Shown: one piece after another, positions 1-8,306 of the stretch
How the letters are laid out: each line of letters opens with the position of its first letter
Position numbering within the stretch: the stretch's first letter is position 1
Assembly (NCBI GenBank): GCA_902615805.1
Contig: CACMQH010000010.1
Coordinates: forward strand, 1-37,615
Reading direction: 5' to 3'
From: Rhodospirillaceae bacterium
Lineage (GTDB): Bacteria; Pseudomonadota; Alphaproteobacteria; TMED109
Length of the DNA stretch: 37,615 bases
Position numbers and translations under genes: made by a program
Notes under the pieces: model-generated
Databases searched by the model: none
What the model saw: only the letters and a program-made list of their open reading frames with translations
What the model was told of the DNA's origin: nothing

Positions 1-1
1 A

Positions 2-334
2 ATTGATACTCAGTGTTTTTGTACTCTAAATAAAAAAGAGTTATTTGTAATACTAGAGCTTTTAAAAAAGTCTTTACATTCAAATGTAAAAATAATCTCT
101 ATAAGTAACCTTAGAAATGAAGAAAAAGCTGATATTTTTTTAAAATTATTTTTAAAAAAAGGTTTATTTGCAGAAAGCATTTCTCCATTATATGTTGATA
201 CTTTAGGCGGTATAGTTGCATATACGAAAATAATATTTTCTGAAAAAAATAATAACAATAATTATAATTTAAACTTATACTTCAATAATATAAGAAAAAA
301 AATTTCTATAGTAAATTTATTTAATTTAAATTAA
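2..334 (+). CDS. Unknown protein, C-terminal fragment
   Basis: An open frame enters from the left edge of the window and runs 110 codons to a TAA stop. No start codon near the edge is convincing, so the 5' part probably lies outside. The fragment mixes alpha and beta character, with a short stretch VKIISISNL and a glycine turn in YVDTLGGIVAYTK, and ends in a polar, Asn- and Lys-rich tail. I do not recognise the family. The opposite strand is also open here (10-258) but has no visible ribosome binding site. The + frame is preferred because it reaches the edge uninterrupted and is followed by other + genes. Confidence 0.55.
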   Translation: MDTQCFCTLNKKELFVILELLKKSLHSNVKIISISNLRNEEKADIFLKLFLKKGLFAESISPLYVDTLGGIVAYTKIIFSEKNNNNNYNLNLYFNNIRKKISIVNLFNLN

Positions 335-353
335 TATTCTTAAGGAGGCAAAT

Positions 354-530
354 ATGAGTGATGAACAAAGATGGACAGATAAAATTGATAAAGAAATATT
401 AGAATGGGTTCTGAATAACTCTGATAGCATAGAGACAATAACACCTAGAATGTTAATAAAAATTATAGATATTAAACAAAATGAGCCAGATAGATGGAAA
501 GAAATGTCTAATATTAAGTTCGGTGTCTAA
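354..530 (+). CDS. Small hypothetical protein (58 aa)
   Basis: A 58-codon frame begins with ATG at 354, preceded by a strong Shine-Dalgarno sequence (AAGGAGG, 343-349) at near-ideal spacing. The product starts MSDEQRWTDKIDKEILEWVL and is acidic, soluble and probably helical, with three Trp residues and no signal peptide or membrane segment. The strong ribosome binding site is the main reason to accept such a short gene. It sits 22 bp upstream of the fasciclin-like gene and may share its transcript. Family and function are not recognised. Confidence 0.65.
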   Translation: MSDEQRWTDKIDKEILEWVLNNSDSIETITPRMLIKIIDIKQNEPDRWKEMSNIKFGV

Positions 531-552
531 TTTTTTCATAAGGGAGGAGTCT

Positions 553-1164
553 ATGAAACTTTTTAAATTTTTGTTAATTTTTTTCTTTATAAGTTTAATT
601 AGTAGAAGTTATTCAGATGACCATGTCGGAATACTTAATTACTTAAAAAATTCAGATAAATATAGTTACTTTTTTAAATTAATAAAGAAAGCTAATTATG
701 AAAAACTTTTTATAAAAGAGGCTAAATTTAAAAAAGTATTATATATTCCTGATAATGATGCCTTTGATAGATTACCACTAAGGCTACAAAAGTATATATG
801 GCACGAAACAGACAATGAAGCAGCGAAAAAGATTATTAAAACGCATTTATATACAGGATCTGTGAAACAAGTTTTTAAGGATCCAAACAAAAAAGTAGTA
901 ATTGTAGAACGATTAGAACTAAATGGCGAAAAAGTAAAGATTTATAGTAATAGTGATCTTTTTGTTAAAGATATGGTAAATAAAAAGAAAGCAATAATAA
1001 AAGGTGATTTAGAAATAATTCCTGTAAGTTGTGTTATGTATTTGCAGCCTAGCTTCTCTGATGATAGATTAAGTGCATTAGAAAAAAAAGAATCTTTTGT
1101 AACAAGTTGCTGTATGTTAAGTGATAAAGAAATAGATAGTTTTATGAAAGGTGATACTATATAA
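553..1164 (+). CDS. Exported fasciclin (FAS1)-like domain protein
   Basis: The start chosen is ATG 553, not the upstream in-frame ATG at 481, because AGGGAGGAG (541-549) sits directly before it and the next residues form a signal peptide (MKLFKFLLIFFFISLISRSYS). The 203-aa product then carries one FAS1-like domain. YIPDNDAFDRLP matches the family's FAPTNDAF-type first block, and IIKTHLYTG matches the H-x-x-x-G second block. FAS1 domains generally mediate adhesion or matrix contacts in the periplasm or outside the cell. Two adjacent Cys near the C-terminus could form a disulfide. The domain call rests on these two motifs, so subfamily is unknown. The 3' end overlaps the convergent GFA-like gene by 8 bp. 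Confidence 0.75.
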   Translation: MKLFKFLLIFFFISLISRSYSDDHVGILNYLKNSDKYSYFFKLIKKANYEKLFIKEAKFKKVLYIPDNDAFDRLPLRLQKYIWHETDNEAAKKIIKTHLYTGSVKQVFKDPNKKVVIVERLELNGEKVKIYSNSDLFVKDMVNKKKAIIKGDLEIIPVSCVMYLQPSFSDDRLSALEKKESFVTSCCMLSDKEIDSFMKGDTI

Positions 1165-1543
1165 ATTTAATATCATTTAAGCTTTTTTCAAAATTACTTC
1201 CATCAAATTTTATTATTTGATTAATTTTTGGAGGATTTTTTATACTATTATAATTGATGCTATATGCATTTTGATGAGATCTAGGCTGGTAAAAACTTTT
1301 AATTCCACAGAATTTACAAAAAAAATGCTTGGCTTTTTTTGTTCCAAACTGGTAGGTTTGAATATATTTTATATCGCTTAGTAGTTTAAAATCTTTATGG
1401 GGAATTATTAAGTGCAAGTATCTTAAAGGCTTACATATAGTACAATTACATTTAATAAGTTTAACTTTAATTAGAGAAGAAAACTCAAATAATACTTTTT
1501 TGCAGTGACAGCCTCCTAAGTATTTTTTCTTTAATATATCCAT
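1157..1543 (-). CDS. GFA/CENP-V family zinc protein
   Basis: The 128-aa protein shows the zinc-binding cysteine pattern of the GFA (glutathione-dependent formaldehyde-activating)/CENP-V fold: GCHC near the N-terminus, CNCTIC about 20 residues later, then FCKFCG in the second half. Length is normal for a single-domain member. Most family members have no proven substrate, and the formaldehyde role was shown only for the founding enzyme, so the specific reaction is unknown here. A GTG start at 1555 in the same frame would add four residues; ATG 1543 is preferred. It may be the last gene of the motA-motB transcript, separated from the gene before it by about 20 bp. Confidence 0.8.
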   Translation of the reverse strand: MDILKKKYLGGCHCKKVLFEFSSLIKVKLIKCNCTICKPLRYLHLIIPHKDFKLLSDIKYIQTYQFGTKKAKHFFCKFCGIKSFYQPRSHQNAYSINYNSIKNPPKINQIIKFDGSNFEKSLNDIKFI

Positions 1544-1562
1544 AACAAAGGACACACATTAT

Positions 1563-2243
1563 TTATGCATCAGTGTCTATTATTTTTCTCTTTTGTTTTT
1601 GTTCTACAGAGTGATAATAATAAAAATTATGATTCATAGATTTTTTCTTTACTACTGAAATAGAATTAGGGGTATAAGTCTGTTCTTTTCTATCTTCAAT
1701 TGATGGTTTTGAGGTTTTAATAAAATTTTCAGAAATACCTGAACTTTTTATTAATTTATTATTTTCTTTTAGGGTAGGGTTTGTAATATTTGATTCTTTT
1801 ATAGGTTTAGGTTTGGTTGCTACTTTATTAGAAGGAATTAGTTTATTAAGAAACCATCCTCCTATTCCTTTTGCTAATCCTATAGGACCCCCACCGTATA
1901 TAGCTCCTCCAATAGCAGATTGAACAATATCTAATGATTTACTAGTTTTATTCGAAATATTATTTAAAGTACTAATTATAGGAAGGTGATTAATTGGGTT
2001 TAATGTATTTAATAACCAAGATGAGAGATTAGTACTTTCATTTTTATTTATTCCTGGTTTATTAGTATTATTTTCTTTTAATGCAACAGATAATTCTTGA
2101 GTAAATAATTTTCCATTTGTTGCATTAATATTTTTAACTTTAATACTTTTTATTGGCGTTGATTTGATTTTATAGTTTTGTGCTGCTTTACCGTTGTTTA
2201 AGTAGGGCATATTATGCTCTATAATGTGGTTATTATTTCCCAT
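1563..2243 (-). CDS. Unknown protein translationally coupled to motB
   Basis: ATG 2243 lies inside the end of motB, an 11-bp overlap that suggests translational coupling. A TTG at 2255 in the same frame is an alternative. The 226-aa product is rich in Asn, Lys, Ser and Ile and mostly looks disordered. The exception is a central glycine-rich hydrophobic stretch, AIGGAIYGGGPIGLAKGIGG, followed by WFLNKLIP. There is no signal peptide. Position directly after the stator genes suggests a motility-related role, but this is inference from context only and no family is recognised. Confidence 0.65.
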   Translation of the reverse strand: MGNNNHIIEHNMPYLNNGKAAQNYKIKSTPIKSIKVKNINATNGKLFTQELSVALKENNTNKPGINKNESTNLSSWLLNTLNPINHLPIISTLNNISNKTSKSLDIVQSAIGGAIYGGGPIGLAKGIGGWFLNKLIPSNKVATKPKPIKESNITNPTLKENNKLIKSSGISENFIKTSKPSIEDRKEQTYTPNSISVVKKKSMNHNFYYYHSVEQKQKRKIIDTDA

Positions 2244-3390
2244 AGTTAATTTCAATTTCTATTCTTCTATTTTTACTTCTACCTTGTCTAGTTTGGTTAC
2301 TAGCTATAGGTTGTGTTTCTCCTTTACTTGTAGCAATCAGTCTTTTAGCATCTATAACATTAGTTTCTTGGAGGTTTTGTACTACAGAAGCAGCCCTAGC
2401 TGCTGCTAAATCCCAGTTATCTCTATATTGTGATCCAAATAATAAGGGAACATTATCCGTATGGCCGGTAACTTTTATACTACTATTTCCTTTTTTGTTA
2501 ACTTCTGCAATATTAGACATGATTTTCTTTGCTGCTGGTGTTAATTGTGCAGTCCCAGAAGGAAAAGCTCCTCCAGCTCCAACTGTCACTATTACTTTAT
2601 CTTCTTTTTTTTCTACAGTAACAAGACCTTGTCCAATCTCTTGTTTTAAGGCTACTTTTAATGATTCTTCTGTTAGGTCAGCTTTTGCAGTAGCATCTTT
2701 AAACTCCTCTTTTTCTTTATTTTGCTTATCTAAAGCTTCTTGAGCTGTATCAAGTGCTTTGGCAACTTGCTCTAGTTTATCTTCAATACCTCCTACTAAG
2801 ACATCTTTTTCTGATTTACCAGCAGCAGATTTTGCCTTTTCAATAGCATTTAATGTTTCTTGTAATAATTGAGGTAATTCTTTTTCTTCTGCTTCTGTAG
2901 GAGTAAAGTTTAAGACAACATTTTTACCTAAAACTTGTATATCAATGTCTCCTCTAGCTACTGCTTCCTCAACAGCTTTAGCTAACTCTTTAGTATCTTC
3001 TTTAAAGTCTTCATCCTTATCTTTTGTTTGAAGATCCAAATTAGGTTCTTCTTCTAGTGTAGTTTTTTGTCTAACGGTTTCTTGTACTGATGGAGAAGGT
3101 GAAGGACTAAAATTTAAACTTAAAACTGTAGTTCCTTTTGGTTGTTCTACAACAGGTAAAACTCTTTGCACACCAAAAGCATTTTTTAAACTACCACTAA
3201 TTTGTTTGAATTTAGGAACATTAAATTCAGCAAATGATAATATTAGCACAAAGAATGCCATTAATAGAGTTGCCATATCTGCAAAAGTAGACATCCATGC
3301 AGGAGCACCTTGAGGAGGGCATTTTGGACAATCATCCTCTGTAAAGGCATCTTCTACAACTACTTCTTCAGCTTCTTTTGATACAGCCAT
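2233..3390 (-). CDS. motB: Flagellar stator protein MotB (PomB-like)
   Basis: The 385-aa protein is the peptidoglycan-anchored half of the flagellar stator. The single N-terminal membrane helix (about 33-55) carries the ion-binding Asp in WMSTFADMATLLM (D38). The C-terminal OmpA domain includes VTGHTDNVPL and NRRIEIEI. The sequence around the helix, including CPPQGAPAWM and KFKQISGSLKNAFGVQ, resembles PomB of Na+-driven motors more than E. coli MotB. The linker is long, acidic and probably coiled-coil (about 115-245). A purine-rich site AAAGGGA lies before the ATG. It follows motA by 11 bp and overlaps the next gene. Confidence 0.95.
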   Translation of the reverse strand: MAVSKEAEEVVVEDAFTEDDCPKCPPQGAPAWMSTFADMATLLMAFFVLILSFAEFNVPKFKQISGSLKNAFGVQRVLPVVEQPKGTTVLSLNFSPSPSPSVQETVRQKTTLEEEPNLDLQTKDKDEDFKEDTKELAKAVEEAVARGDIDIQVLGKNVVLNFTPTEAEEKELPQLLQETLNAIEKAKSAAGKSEKDVLVGGIEDKLEQVAKALDTAQEALDKQNKEKEEFKDATAKADLTEESLKVALKQEIGQGLVTVEKKEDKVIVTVGAGGAFPSGTAQLTPAAKKIMSNIAEVNKKGNSSIKVTGHTDNVPLLFGSQYRDNWDLAAARAASVVQNLQETNVIDAKRLIATSKGETQPIASNQTRQGRSKNRRIEIEINYGK

Positions 3391-3401
3391 AATTATCCCT
3401 T

Positions 3402-4175
3402 TTAATTAGCTGCAGCAGCAGCTTCAATTTTTTCTTGTTGCTTAGGTGGTAAGTTAGCTAAAAGCTGATCTTGAATATTTCTTGGGCTTTCTCCTCTAGA
3501 TATAGCTCTTAAAGCACTTACTATCATTTCTCTAAATACTATTTCTTTTTGTGTATTTTGTTCTAAAGTTAATTTCATCGGTAAAAAAATTACATTTGCT
3601 AACATAGCGCCATATAAGGTAGTTAAAAGAGCAACTGCCATAGCAGGCCCAATAGCTTTAGGATCAGCCATATTTCCTAGCATAGCAACCAGTCCAACAA
3701 GAGTACCTATCATACCCATAGCAGGTCCAATATCAATCCAGGAACCTATAACTGCATGATTAGCTTCATGCCTTTTTTTCATAGCGGCTAGTTCTAGTTG
3801 TAACTGTTCATTTAGCTTAGCTTCATCTGCACCGTCTACTAACATTTGTAAGCCTTTTTCAAAAAACTTATCGGGTACTTCTTGACCCTCAAGTGCCATC
3901 ATACCATCTTTTCTAGCAATAGTTGCAAGTTCTGAGACTCTTGAAATCAAGTCTTCAACACTTCTTTTTCCTGGCATAAATACTTTACCCATAACGCCAA
4001 AACTGCCTAAAAACTGAGGTAACTCACATCTATACATAACAGCAAAAAATGTTCCTCCAAAAACAATTAACATTGAAGGCACGTCTATATACATTCCTAA
4101 ACCGCCAGCAGAAATCATTGCTCCTGCTATCATCCCCATTGCTCCTAAAAAACCTATTAATGATGCTATATCCAT
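3402..4175 (-). CDS. motA: Flagellar stator protein MotA (PomA-like)
   Basis: This 257-aa inner-membrane protein has the four-helix MotA/PomA layout: two helices at the N-terminus, a cytoplasmic loop with the charged stretch ATIARKDGMMALEG that contacts the rotor, and two more helices containing PAMGMIGTLVGLVAMLGNM and GPAMAVALLTTLYGAM. The length and these motifs match PomA (about 253 aa) better than E. coli MotA (295 aa). The C-terminal tail ends in an Ala run. A GAGGG ribosome binding site precedes ATG 4175. It forms an operon with motB. No other flagellar gene is in the window. Confidence 0.95.
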   Translation of the reverse strand: MDIASLIGFLGAMGMIAGAMISAGGLGMYIDVPSMLIVFGGTFFAVMYRCELPQFLGSFGVMGKVFMPGKRSVEDLISRVSELATIARKDGMMALEGQEVPDKFFEKGLQMLVDGADEAKLNEQLQLELAAMKKRHEANHAVIGSWIDIGPAMGMIGTLVGLVAMLGNMADPKAIGPAMAVALLTTLYGAMLANVIFLPMKLTLEQNTQKEIVFREMIVSALRAISRGESPRNIQDQLLANLPPKQQEKIEAAAAAN

Positions 4176-4243
4176 ATTTGTTGACCCTCTCAGTTAACCA
4201 AATTATATTAATTAGATAAATAATTGCAAATTATAGACCATTT

Positions 4244-4753
4244 ATGATTAAAAATAAAAATAAACAATCTAAATATATGATATTAACTATAATAATTTTA
4301 ATATTTTTTTCCAGTATTAAGCTTAAGGCTACCGAAGCTTTCTATGCTAAAGATCATATAATTCATGATTTAAAACTAAATATACTGTGGCTTAGGTGTA
4401 GTGTAGGACAAGTGTGGAACTCAAAAACAAATAGTTGTGATGGAAAAGCTATCAAACTAAAAATGAATCAAATTGATGAAGTTATTAATCAAGCTAATAA
4501 TCAACTCGGTGGTTTTTGGAGATTGCCTACCAGAAAAGAACTAGAAAATTTAGTATGTATGTCTTGTGATAAAGTCAAGATCAATGATAGGTTTTTTCCC
4601 AATACACCATACGAACCTTTTTGGACAGGAGAAAAAAATAATTGGTCAAAAACTAAGGGTTTTTATTGGTCAGTTAACTTTTTTACCGGACATACTTTTG
4701 GTAGATTTCCCGGCCATATTCCTAACTTTGTCAGACTTGTTAGTGAACGTTGA
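4244..4753 (+). CDS. Exported DUF1566 (Lcl C-terminal-like) domain protein
   Basis: The 169-aa product has a Lys-rich N-terminus and a hydrophobic segment (about 12-27) that reads as a signal peptide or anchor, then one DUF1566 domain. Family hallmarks are visible: ILWLRCSVGQVWN near the start, GGFWRLPTRKEL in the middle, FFPNTPYEPFWTG, and the terminal RLVSER. Cys pairs (CSVG...SCDG and CMSC) are typical of this exported domain and may be disulfides. The molecular function of the domain is unknown; some members are surface or fimbria-associated. It is divergent from motA and its 3' end overlaps a small gene on the other strand by 84 bp. Confidence 0.8.
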   Translation: MIKNKNKQSKYMILTIIILIFFSSIKLKATEAFYAKDHIIHDLKLNILWLRCSVGQVWNSKTNSCDGKAIKLKMNQIDEVINQANNQLGGFWRLPTRKELENLVCMSCDKVKINDRFFPNTPYEPFWTGEKNNWSKTKGFYWSVNFFTGHTFGRFPGHIPNFVRLVSER

Positions 4754-4948
4754 CTTGTTTTTTAAGTAGCTAAATAGCTTAAATGAAAAAACTAAAACAC
4801 CTAAAATAATTACAAGATAAGAAATTTTTTCAGGATTTATAAAGGATAGGTATTTCATTTTATCTGTAAATAATAAAGCAGCTAAAATTATTATTAATAC
4901 AGCAACAATAAAATATCTAATAATTAAACAATTTTTGCAATTAGTCAT
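4670..4948 (-). CDS. Small two-helix membrane protein (hypothetical)
   Basis: A 92-aa frame begins MTNCKNCLIIRYF, with a CxxC motif just before the first of two predicted membrane helices (about 11-28 and 42-60). A basic Lys/Ser/Thr-rich cytoplasmic tail follows. The CxxC and the clear hydrophobic pattern support a real gene, but no Shine-Dalgarno sequence is visible. The last 84 bp overlap the DUF1566 gene on the opposite strand, so the tail may be shorter in reality. Function unknown. Confidence 0.5.
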   Translation of the reverse strand: MTNCKNCLIIRYFIVAVLIIILAALLFTDKMKYLSFINPEKISYLVIILGVLVFSFKLFSYLKNKSTFTNKSDKVRNMAGKSTKSMSGKKVN

Positions 4949-5132
4949 ATTTTTATCAAATAAAATGCAGTCATTTATCTGACTAATATAATATAAAAAA
5001 AAATAAAAAAAAATATAAATAGCTATAATATTGATTAATTTCGGTCAATTTTATGACTTTTTCTTGTGTCAAATTAAAATTTTGCCTTTCTTTAATTAAA
5101 AGATCAAATTATTAGAAACAGAGGAGATTATA

Positions 5133-6533
5133 ATGCAATTTAACCAAAGACTTAATATTAAACATTCACAGTCAATTGTTATGACACCTCAATTAAGACA
5201 GGCTATTAAATTATTACAATTTTCAAATTTAGAGCTATCTAATTATATTGAGGAAGAAATAGAAAAAAATCCTTTTTTAGAAAGAAAAAATAACAATGCT
5301 ATAAACCAATCAGAAGATACCTCTTTTGCTAAAGCTAATGAGTCTGAGCAGAGATGGGAACTTCCTTATAAAAATAGTAATACTAATTTTCAGTATGATG
5401 AATTATCAAATATTGAGGATAGACTAGGAGCGCCTAAAAAAACTTTAAGAGATTTTTTATTAGATCAGATATTACTAGAAATTCCTGAAGGTGAGGAAAG
5501 AAAAGTAGCTTTATTATTTTTAGATATTATTGAGCCGACTGGATGGATTAATTTTGAAATAGATAATTTTTTAACAAAAAATAATATATCAAAAGATATC
5601 ACCTTAAATGTATTGCGAAAACTTCAAAAACTTGAACCTTGTGGTGTTTTTGCTAGAGACCTAGGGGAATGTTTGCGTATACAACTTGAAGAAAAAAAAT
5701 TGTTAAATCAAGCTAATATCAAACTTACAGAAAATTTAAACTTACTAGCAAAAGGAGAAATTAGAAAGTTATGCAAAATTACAGGTTTAAATGAAAATAA
5801 CTTATCTATAGAAATAAATAATATTAAAAAATTAAATCCAAAACCAGCTGAAGAGTTCTCTGACTATGATTTTAGAATAGAACCTCCAGATGTTATGATT
5901 AACAGTACAGAAAAAGGTTGGAAAGTAGAATTAAATAAATCAACTTTACCTACATTATTTGTTCAAGAAGACTTTGCTGAAGAGGTAAAAAAAAGCAATA
6001 AGACAGATAATGATAAGAAGTTTGTGAATGACTCAGTAAACTCAGCACGTTGGCTTTTGAGAGCAGTAGAACAAAGAAATTCAACAACCTTGAAGATAGC
6101 TGTAGAGATTTTAAAAAAGCAAAAAGCTTTTTTTAAATATGGCCCTGGTCATTTAAAACCTTTAGTTTTAAGAGATGTAGCAGAAGCAGTAAGTATGCAT
6201 GAAAGTACTGTAAGTAGAGTTACACGTTCTAAATTGTTGCAAACTCCATGGGGCATTTTTCAAATGAAAGATTTTTTTAGTAGTTCTTTAGGCGATACTG
6301 ATCAAGAGGCACATGCTGCAAAAACAGTTAGAAATATATTGAAAGAGATAATAAAAAATGAAAAAGATTCAAAACCTTATAGTGATGAAGAAATTTCTAA
6401 AGTTTTTAAAGATAAAGGTATTAATGTAGCTAGGAGAACAGTAGCAAAATACAGAGAAATGTTAAATATTCCTTCTTCAGCTGAACGAAAAAGACTTATG
6501 AGATTAAATAAGGTAATAAATATAGAAAAATAA
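5133..6533 (+). CDS. rpoN: RNA polymerase sigma-54 factor RpoN
   Basis: The 466-aa protein has the full sigma-54 layout. The Gln/Leu-rich activator-interacting region I (QSIVMTPQLRQAIKLLQFSN onward, 14-50) comes first, then an acidic linker, the core-binding domain (about 90-280), the helix-turn-helix (LRDVAEAVSMHESTVSR) and the RpoN box ARRTVAKYRE (433-442) that reads the -24 element. It directs core polymerase to -24/-12 promoters that need an AAA+ enhancer-binding protein. A GAGGA site precedes the ATG. The usual neighbours lptB and hpf are absent next to it; a short hypothetical gene lies convergent, 15 bp away. Confidence 0.97.
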   Translation: MQFNQRLNIKHSQSIVMTPQLRQAIKLLQFSNLELSNYIEEEIEKNPFLERKNNNAINQSEDTSFAKANESEQRWELPYKNSNTNFQYDELSNIEDRLGAPKKTLRDFLLDQILLEIPEGEERKVALLFLDIIEPTGWINFEIDNFLTKNNISKDITLNVLRKLQKLEPCGVFARDLGECLRIQLEEKKLLNQANIKLTENLNLLAKGEIRKLCKITGLNENNLSIEINNIKKLNPKPAEEFSDYDFRIEPPDVMINSTEKGWKVELNKSTLPTLFVQEDFAEEVKKSNKTDNDKKFVNDSVNSARWLLRAVEQRNSTTLKIAVEILKKQKAFFKYGPGHLKPLVLRDVAEAVSMHESTVSRVTRSKLLQTPWGIFQMKDFFSSSLGDTDQEAHAAKTVRNILKEIIKNEKDSKPYSDEEISKVFKDKGINVARRTVAKYREMLNIPSSAERKRLMRLNKVINIEK

Positions 6534-6548
6534 TTTTATAACTAATTT

Positions 6549-6755
6549 TTACTTTAATGATTTAGAGCATAAGCTTTCAGTTAATTCTTGCTCACTCATA
6601 GAAGGCAGCGGGTCGTAAATATAATTACCTAATGGAATTAACTTTTCTTTTTGCAAATTATCATTGTCATCATAAAAACCAACTTCAACAGCGAATTTTC
6701 TTTGATAAAGTTGTTCTAATTTACTTTTTAAATTTTGATAAACTGTTTCTGACAT
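6549..6755 (-). CDS. Small hypothetical protein (68 aa)
   Basis: A 68-codon frame starts at ATG 6755 with a good ribosome binding site (AGGAGC, about 7 nt upstream). The product starts MSETVYQNLKSKLEQLYQRK, is soluble and acidic at its C-terminus, and has a likely N-terminal helix followed by a short beta-like segment (FAVEVGFYDD). It is the last gene of the same-strand run 8631 to 6549 and is convergent with rpoN. Family not recognised. Confidence 0.65.
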   Translation of the reverse strand: MSETVYQNLKSKLEQLYQRKFAVEVGFYDDNDNLQKEKLIPLGNYIYDPLPSMSEQELTESLCSKSLK

Positions 6756-6805
6756 ATTTTGCTCCTAATTTTATAACTATAGTTGCAATCTTCTTGCCAA
6801 ATTGT

Positions 6806-7114
6806 TTACTTAGCCATTTTTAGTAAATCCAGTGTTAAAGCTGTAAATTCCTTTGAACTAAATATTTTTTTTATTAAAGTTTCTTTTGGTATAACAAGTA
6901 CTTCACTTTTATTTTCAGAAACCACAGTATTTTTCCATTTTTTTTCTTTTAGATTGTCAACAATGCCAAAAACTTCACCACTACAAATATTTTTTAATAT
7001 TGTAGAACCATTTGAGTTTAAAACATTGGCTTTACCTTTAGTTACTATAAAAAAGTTTATTATAGGATGTCCGCGTTTTATTATGGCTTCATTATGAAAA
7101 AATATTTTTTTCAA
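6806..7114 (-). CDS. Cyclic-nucleotide-binding-fold protein, degenerate, second of a pair
   Basis: The 102-aa product is essentially one CAP_ED beta-roll domain: IIKRGHPIINFFIVTKGKA matches the usual IxxxGDxxxxxYxIxxGxV, CSGEVFGIVDNL matches the PGxxFGExxLL block, and SEVLVIPKETL matches the final strands. The phosphate-binding cassette is degenerate: the Glu after FG is replaced by Ile and the expected Arg-x-Ala is missing (KKWKNTVV). There is no DNA-binding domain. It starts with TTG one base after the upstream stop, with GGAG in front, so it is probably translated by coupling. It likely acts as a structural or protein-binding module and may not bind cAMP or cGMP. Confidence 0.75.
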   Translation of the reverse strand: MKKIFFHNEAIIKRGHPIINFFIVTKGKANVLNSNGSTILKNICSGEVFGIVDNLKEKKWKNTVVSENKSEVLVIPKETLIKKIFSSKEFTALTLDLLKMAK

Positions 7115-7115
7115 T

Positions 7116-7514
7116 TTAACTCCATAAGTTTTTATTTTGATTATCTATGTCTATAGCAAGAGTTTTTAATAAAATTGCTTCATATTTGAAAGGTTTTAAG
7201 AAGTCTAAAAAGTATTTCTTTTTTACCAGTGCTAAAACTGAGGTTTTTTTTGCAAGCATAGTTTTACTGTAGTTTCTATTAAGTATAAAATCCATTAAGC
7301 CAAGAGAGCTACCTTTTTTAAGTATTAAGTTAGAATTTAAAGTTTTATTTTTTTCTAAAAAACTTTCTATTTCTCCATTTAATATGATGTAAATAAAATT
7401 TATTTTTTCACCTTTAGTGTAGACAGTGCTGCCTTTTCTAAATAGTTGAGTTTCATAAGACTTTAAGTAAGGTGAACTATTGCTCATATTCTGAATTTTA
7501 TGATTAAACATCAT
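7116..7514 (-). CDS. Cyclic-nucleotide-binding-fold protein, degenerate, first of a pair
   Basis: The 132-aa protein is a single CAP_ED-like domain: RKGSTVYTKGEKINFIYIILNGEIE is the first half and LKKGSSLGLMDFILNR the cassette block, followed by strands containing TSVLALVKKKYF. As in its neighbour, the FGE and Arg-x-Ala signature is lost (LGLMD, RNYSKTML) and no helix-turn-helix follows. The two adjacent one-domain genes look like an old duplication. An alternative ATG at 7487 would trim nine residues. The pair lies in a six-gene same-strand run with an exported TPR protein, suggesting a shared but unknown process. Confidence 0.75.
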   Translation of the reverse strand: MMFNHKIQNMSNSSPYLKSYETQLFRKGSTVYTKGEKINFIYIILNGEIESFLEKNKTLNSNLILKKGSSLGLMDFILNRNYSKTMLAKKTSVLALVKKKYFLDFLKPFKYEAILLKTLAIDIDNQNKNLWS

Positions 7515-7550
7515 AATATATATAACGGAATATAAATATTTTATTTAGTA

Positions 7551-8306
7551 TTAGAGAGTAATTTTATTTTGCAATTTTATAGCTTTACTCTTATAAGTAT
7601 TTTCAATATGGGCCTTACTTTCAATTAATAAAAGCTCTTTCAGATACTTTTTTGCTAGTATCAAATCTTCATCCTCTCCAAGTAAATAATATCCATATGA
7701 TAATTCATATAAAATACTAATTTCCTTCTTACCTGAATTGTATGCTTTAGAAAAATGATTTCTAGCTTTTTTTATATTGGCTCCATAAAGTGCTTTAGCT
7801 AGAGTTTTTCCTGCTTGATTAATTATTTCTGCATGCCACAAGCCTTTTGACAAATTAGCTAAAGTATGAGAGTTATCAATTTTTAATGCTTTATCTAGGT
7901 ATCGTTTTACTCTATCTGCTATACCTTCTGTAATTGCAGACATAATACCAATTTTTTGTCCATATCTACCAAGTGCATGGGCTGCTTCTAGATATATATC
8001 GGCATTCTGGGTTTCTTCTAAAGATATTTTTTTTACTATTTCATAAGCTTCAAGGAATTTATTTTTTGCAACTTCATCTTTTAAAAAAAAGTGAGAATAA
8101 ACTGAAATAGCTCTAGCTTGAAATATTTTAGAATCTAAATCGTTAAGTTTAGATGATATATCAATGGCATTTTCATAATTACCTAATAGAAACTCTTTTT
8201 TAGCGAAATCTAGACTTTCTGAATTAATTTTTTGAAAAAAAAATGTTAAAAATATAAAAAAATATAAAAAAAAATTTAAAATTAATTTTTTAGTAAATAT
8301 TCCCAT
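7551..8306 (-). CDS. Exported TPR-like protein
   Basis: The 251-aa product begins with a long hydrophobic signal (MGIFTKKLILNFFLYFFIFL...INSES). The rest is helical with TPR-like spacing, for example DFAKKEFLLGNYENAIDIS, AADIYLEAAHALG-like helices, VKRYLDKALKIDNSHTLANL and ARNHFSKAYNSG. At least four repeat-like helix pairs are visible. TPR arrays are protein-interaction scaffolds, and this one would act in the periplasm or at the inner membrane. The start overlaps the upstream membrane-peptide gene by 25 bp. The specific partner and pathway are unknown. Confidence 0.75.
   Translation of the reverse strand: MGIFTKKLILNFFLYFFIFLTFFFQKINSESLDFAKKEFLLGNYENAIDISSKLNDLDSKIFQARAISVYSHFFLKDEVAKNKFLEAYEIVKKISLEETQNADIYLEAAHALGRYGQKIGIMSAITEGIADRVKRYLDKALKIDNSHTLANLSKGLWHAEIINQAGKTLAKALYGANIKKARNHFSKAYNSGKKEISILYELSYGYYLLGEDEDLILAKKYLKELLLIESKAHIENTYKSKAIKLQNKITL

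Noticed and set aside
799-816. TGGCACG resembling the -24 box of a sigma-54 promoter
   Set aside because: Inside the fasciclin-like coding region and no TTGC-type -12 element follows at the right distance.
4566-4769. Second + frame inside the DUF1566 gene
   Set aside because: The DUF1566 motifs are in the other frame, and this one has no start signal or motif.
4949-5132. Gap between the small membrane gene and rpoN
   Set aside because: Very AT-rich, no hairpin, RNA gene or repeat that I could support; it probably holds only the rpoN promoter.
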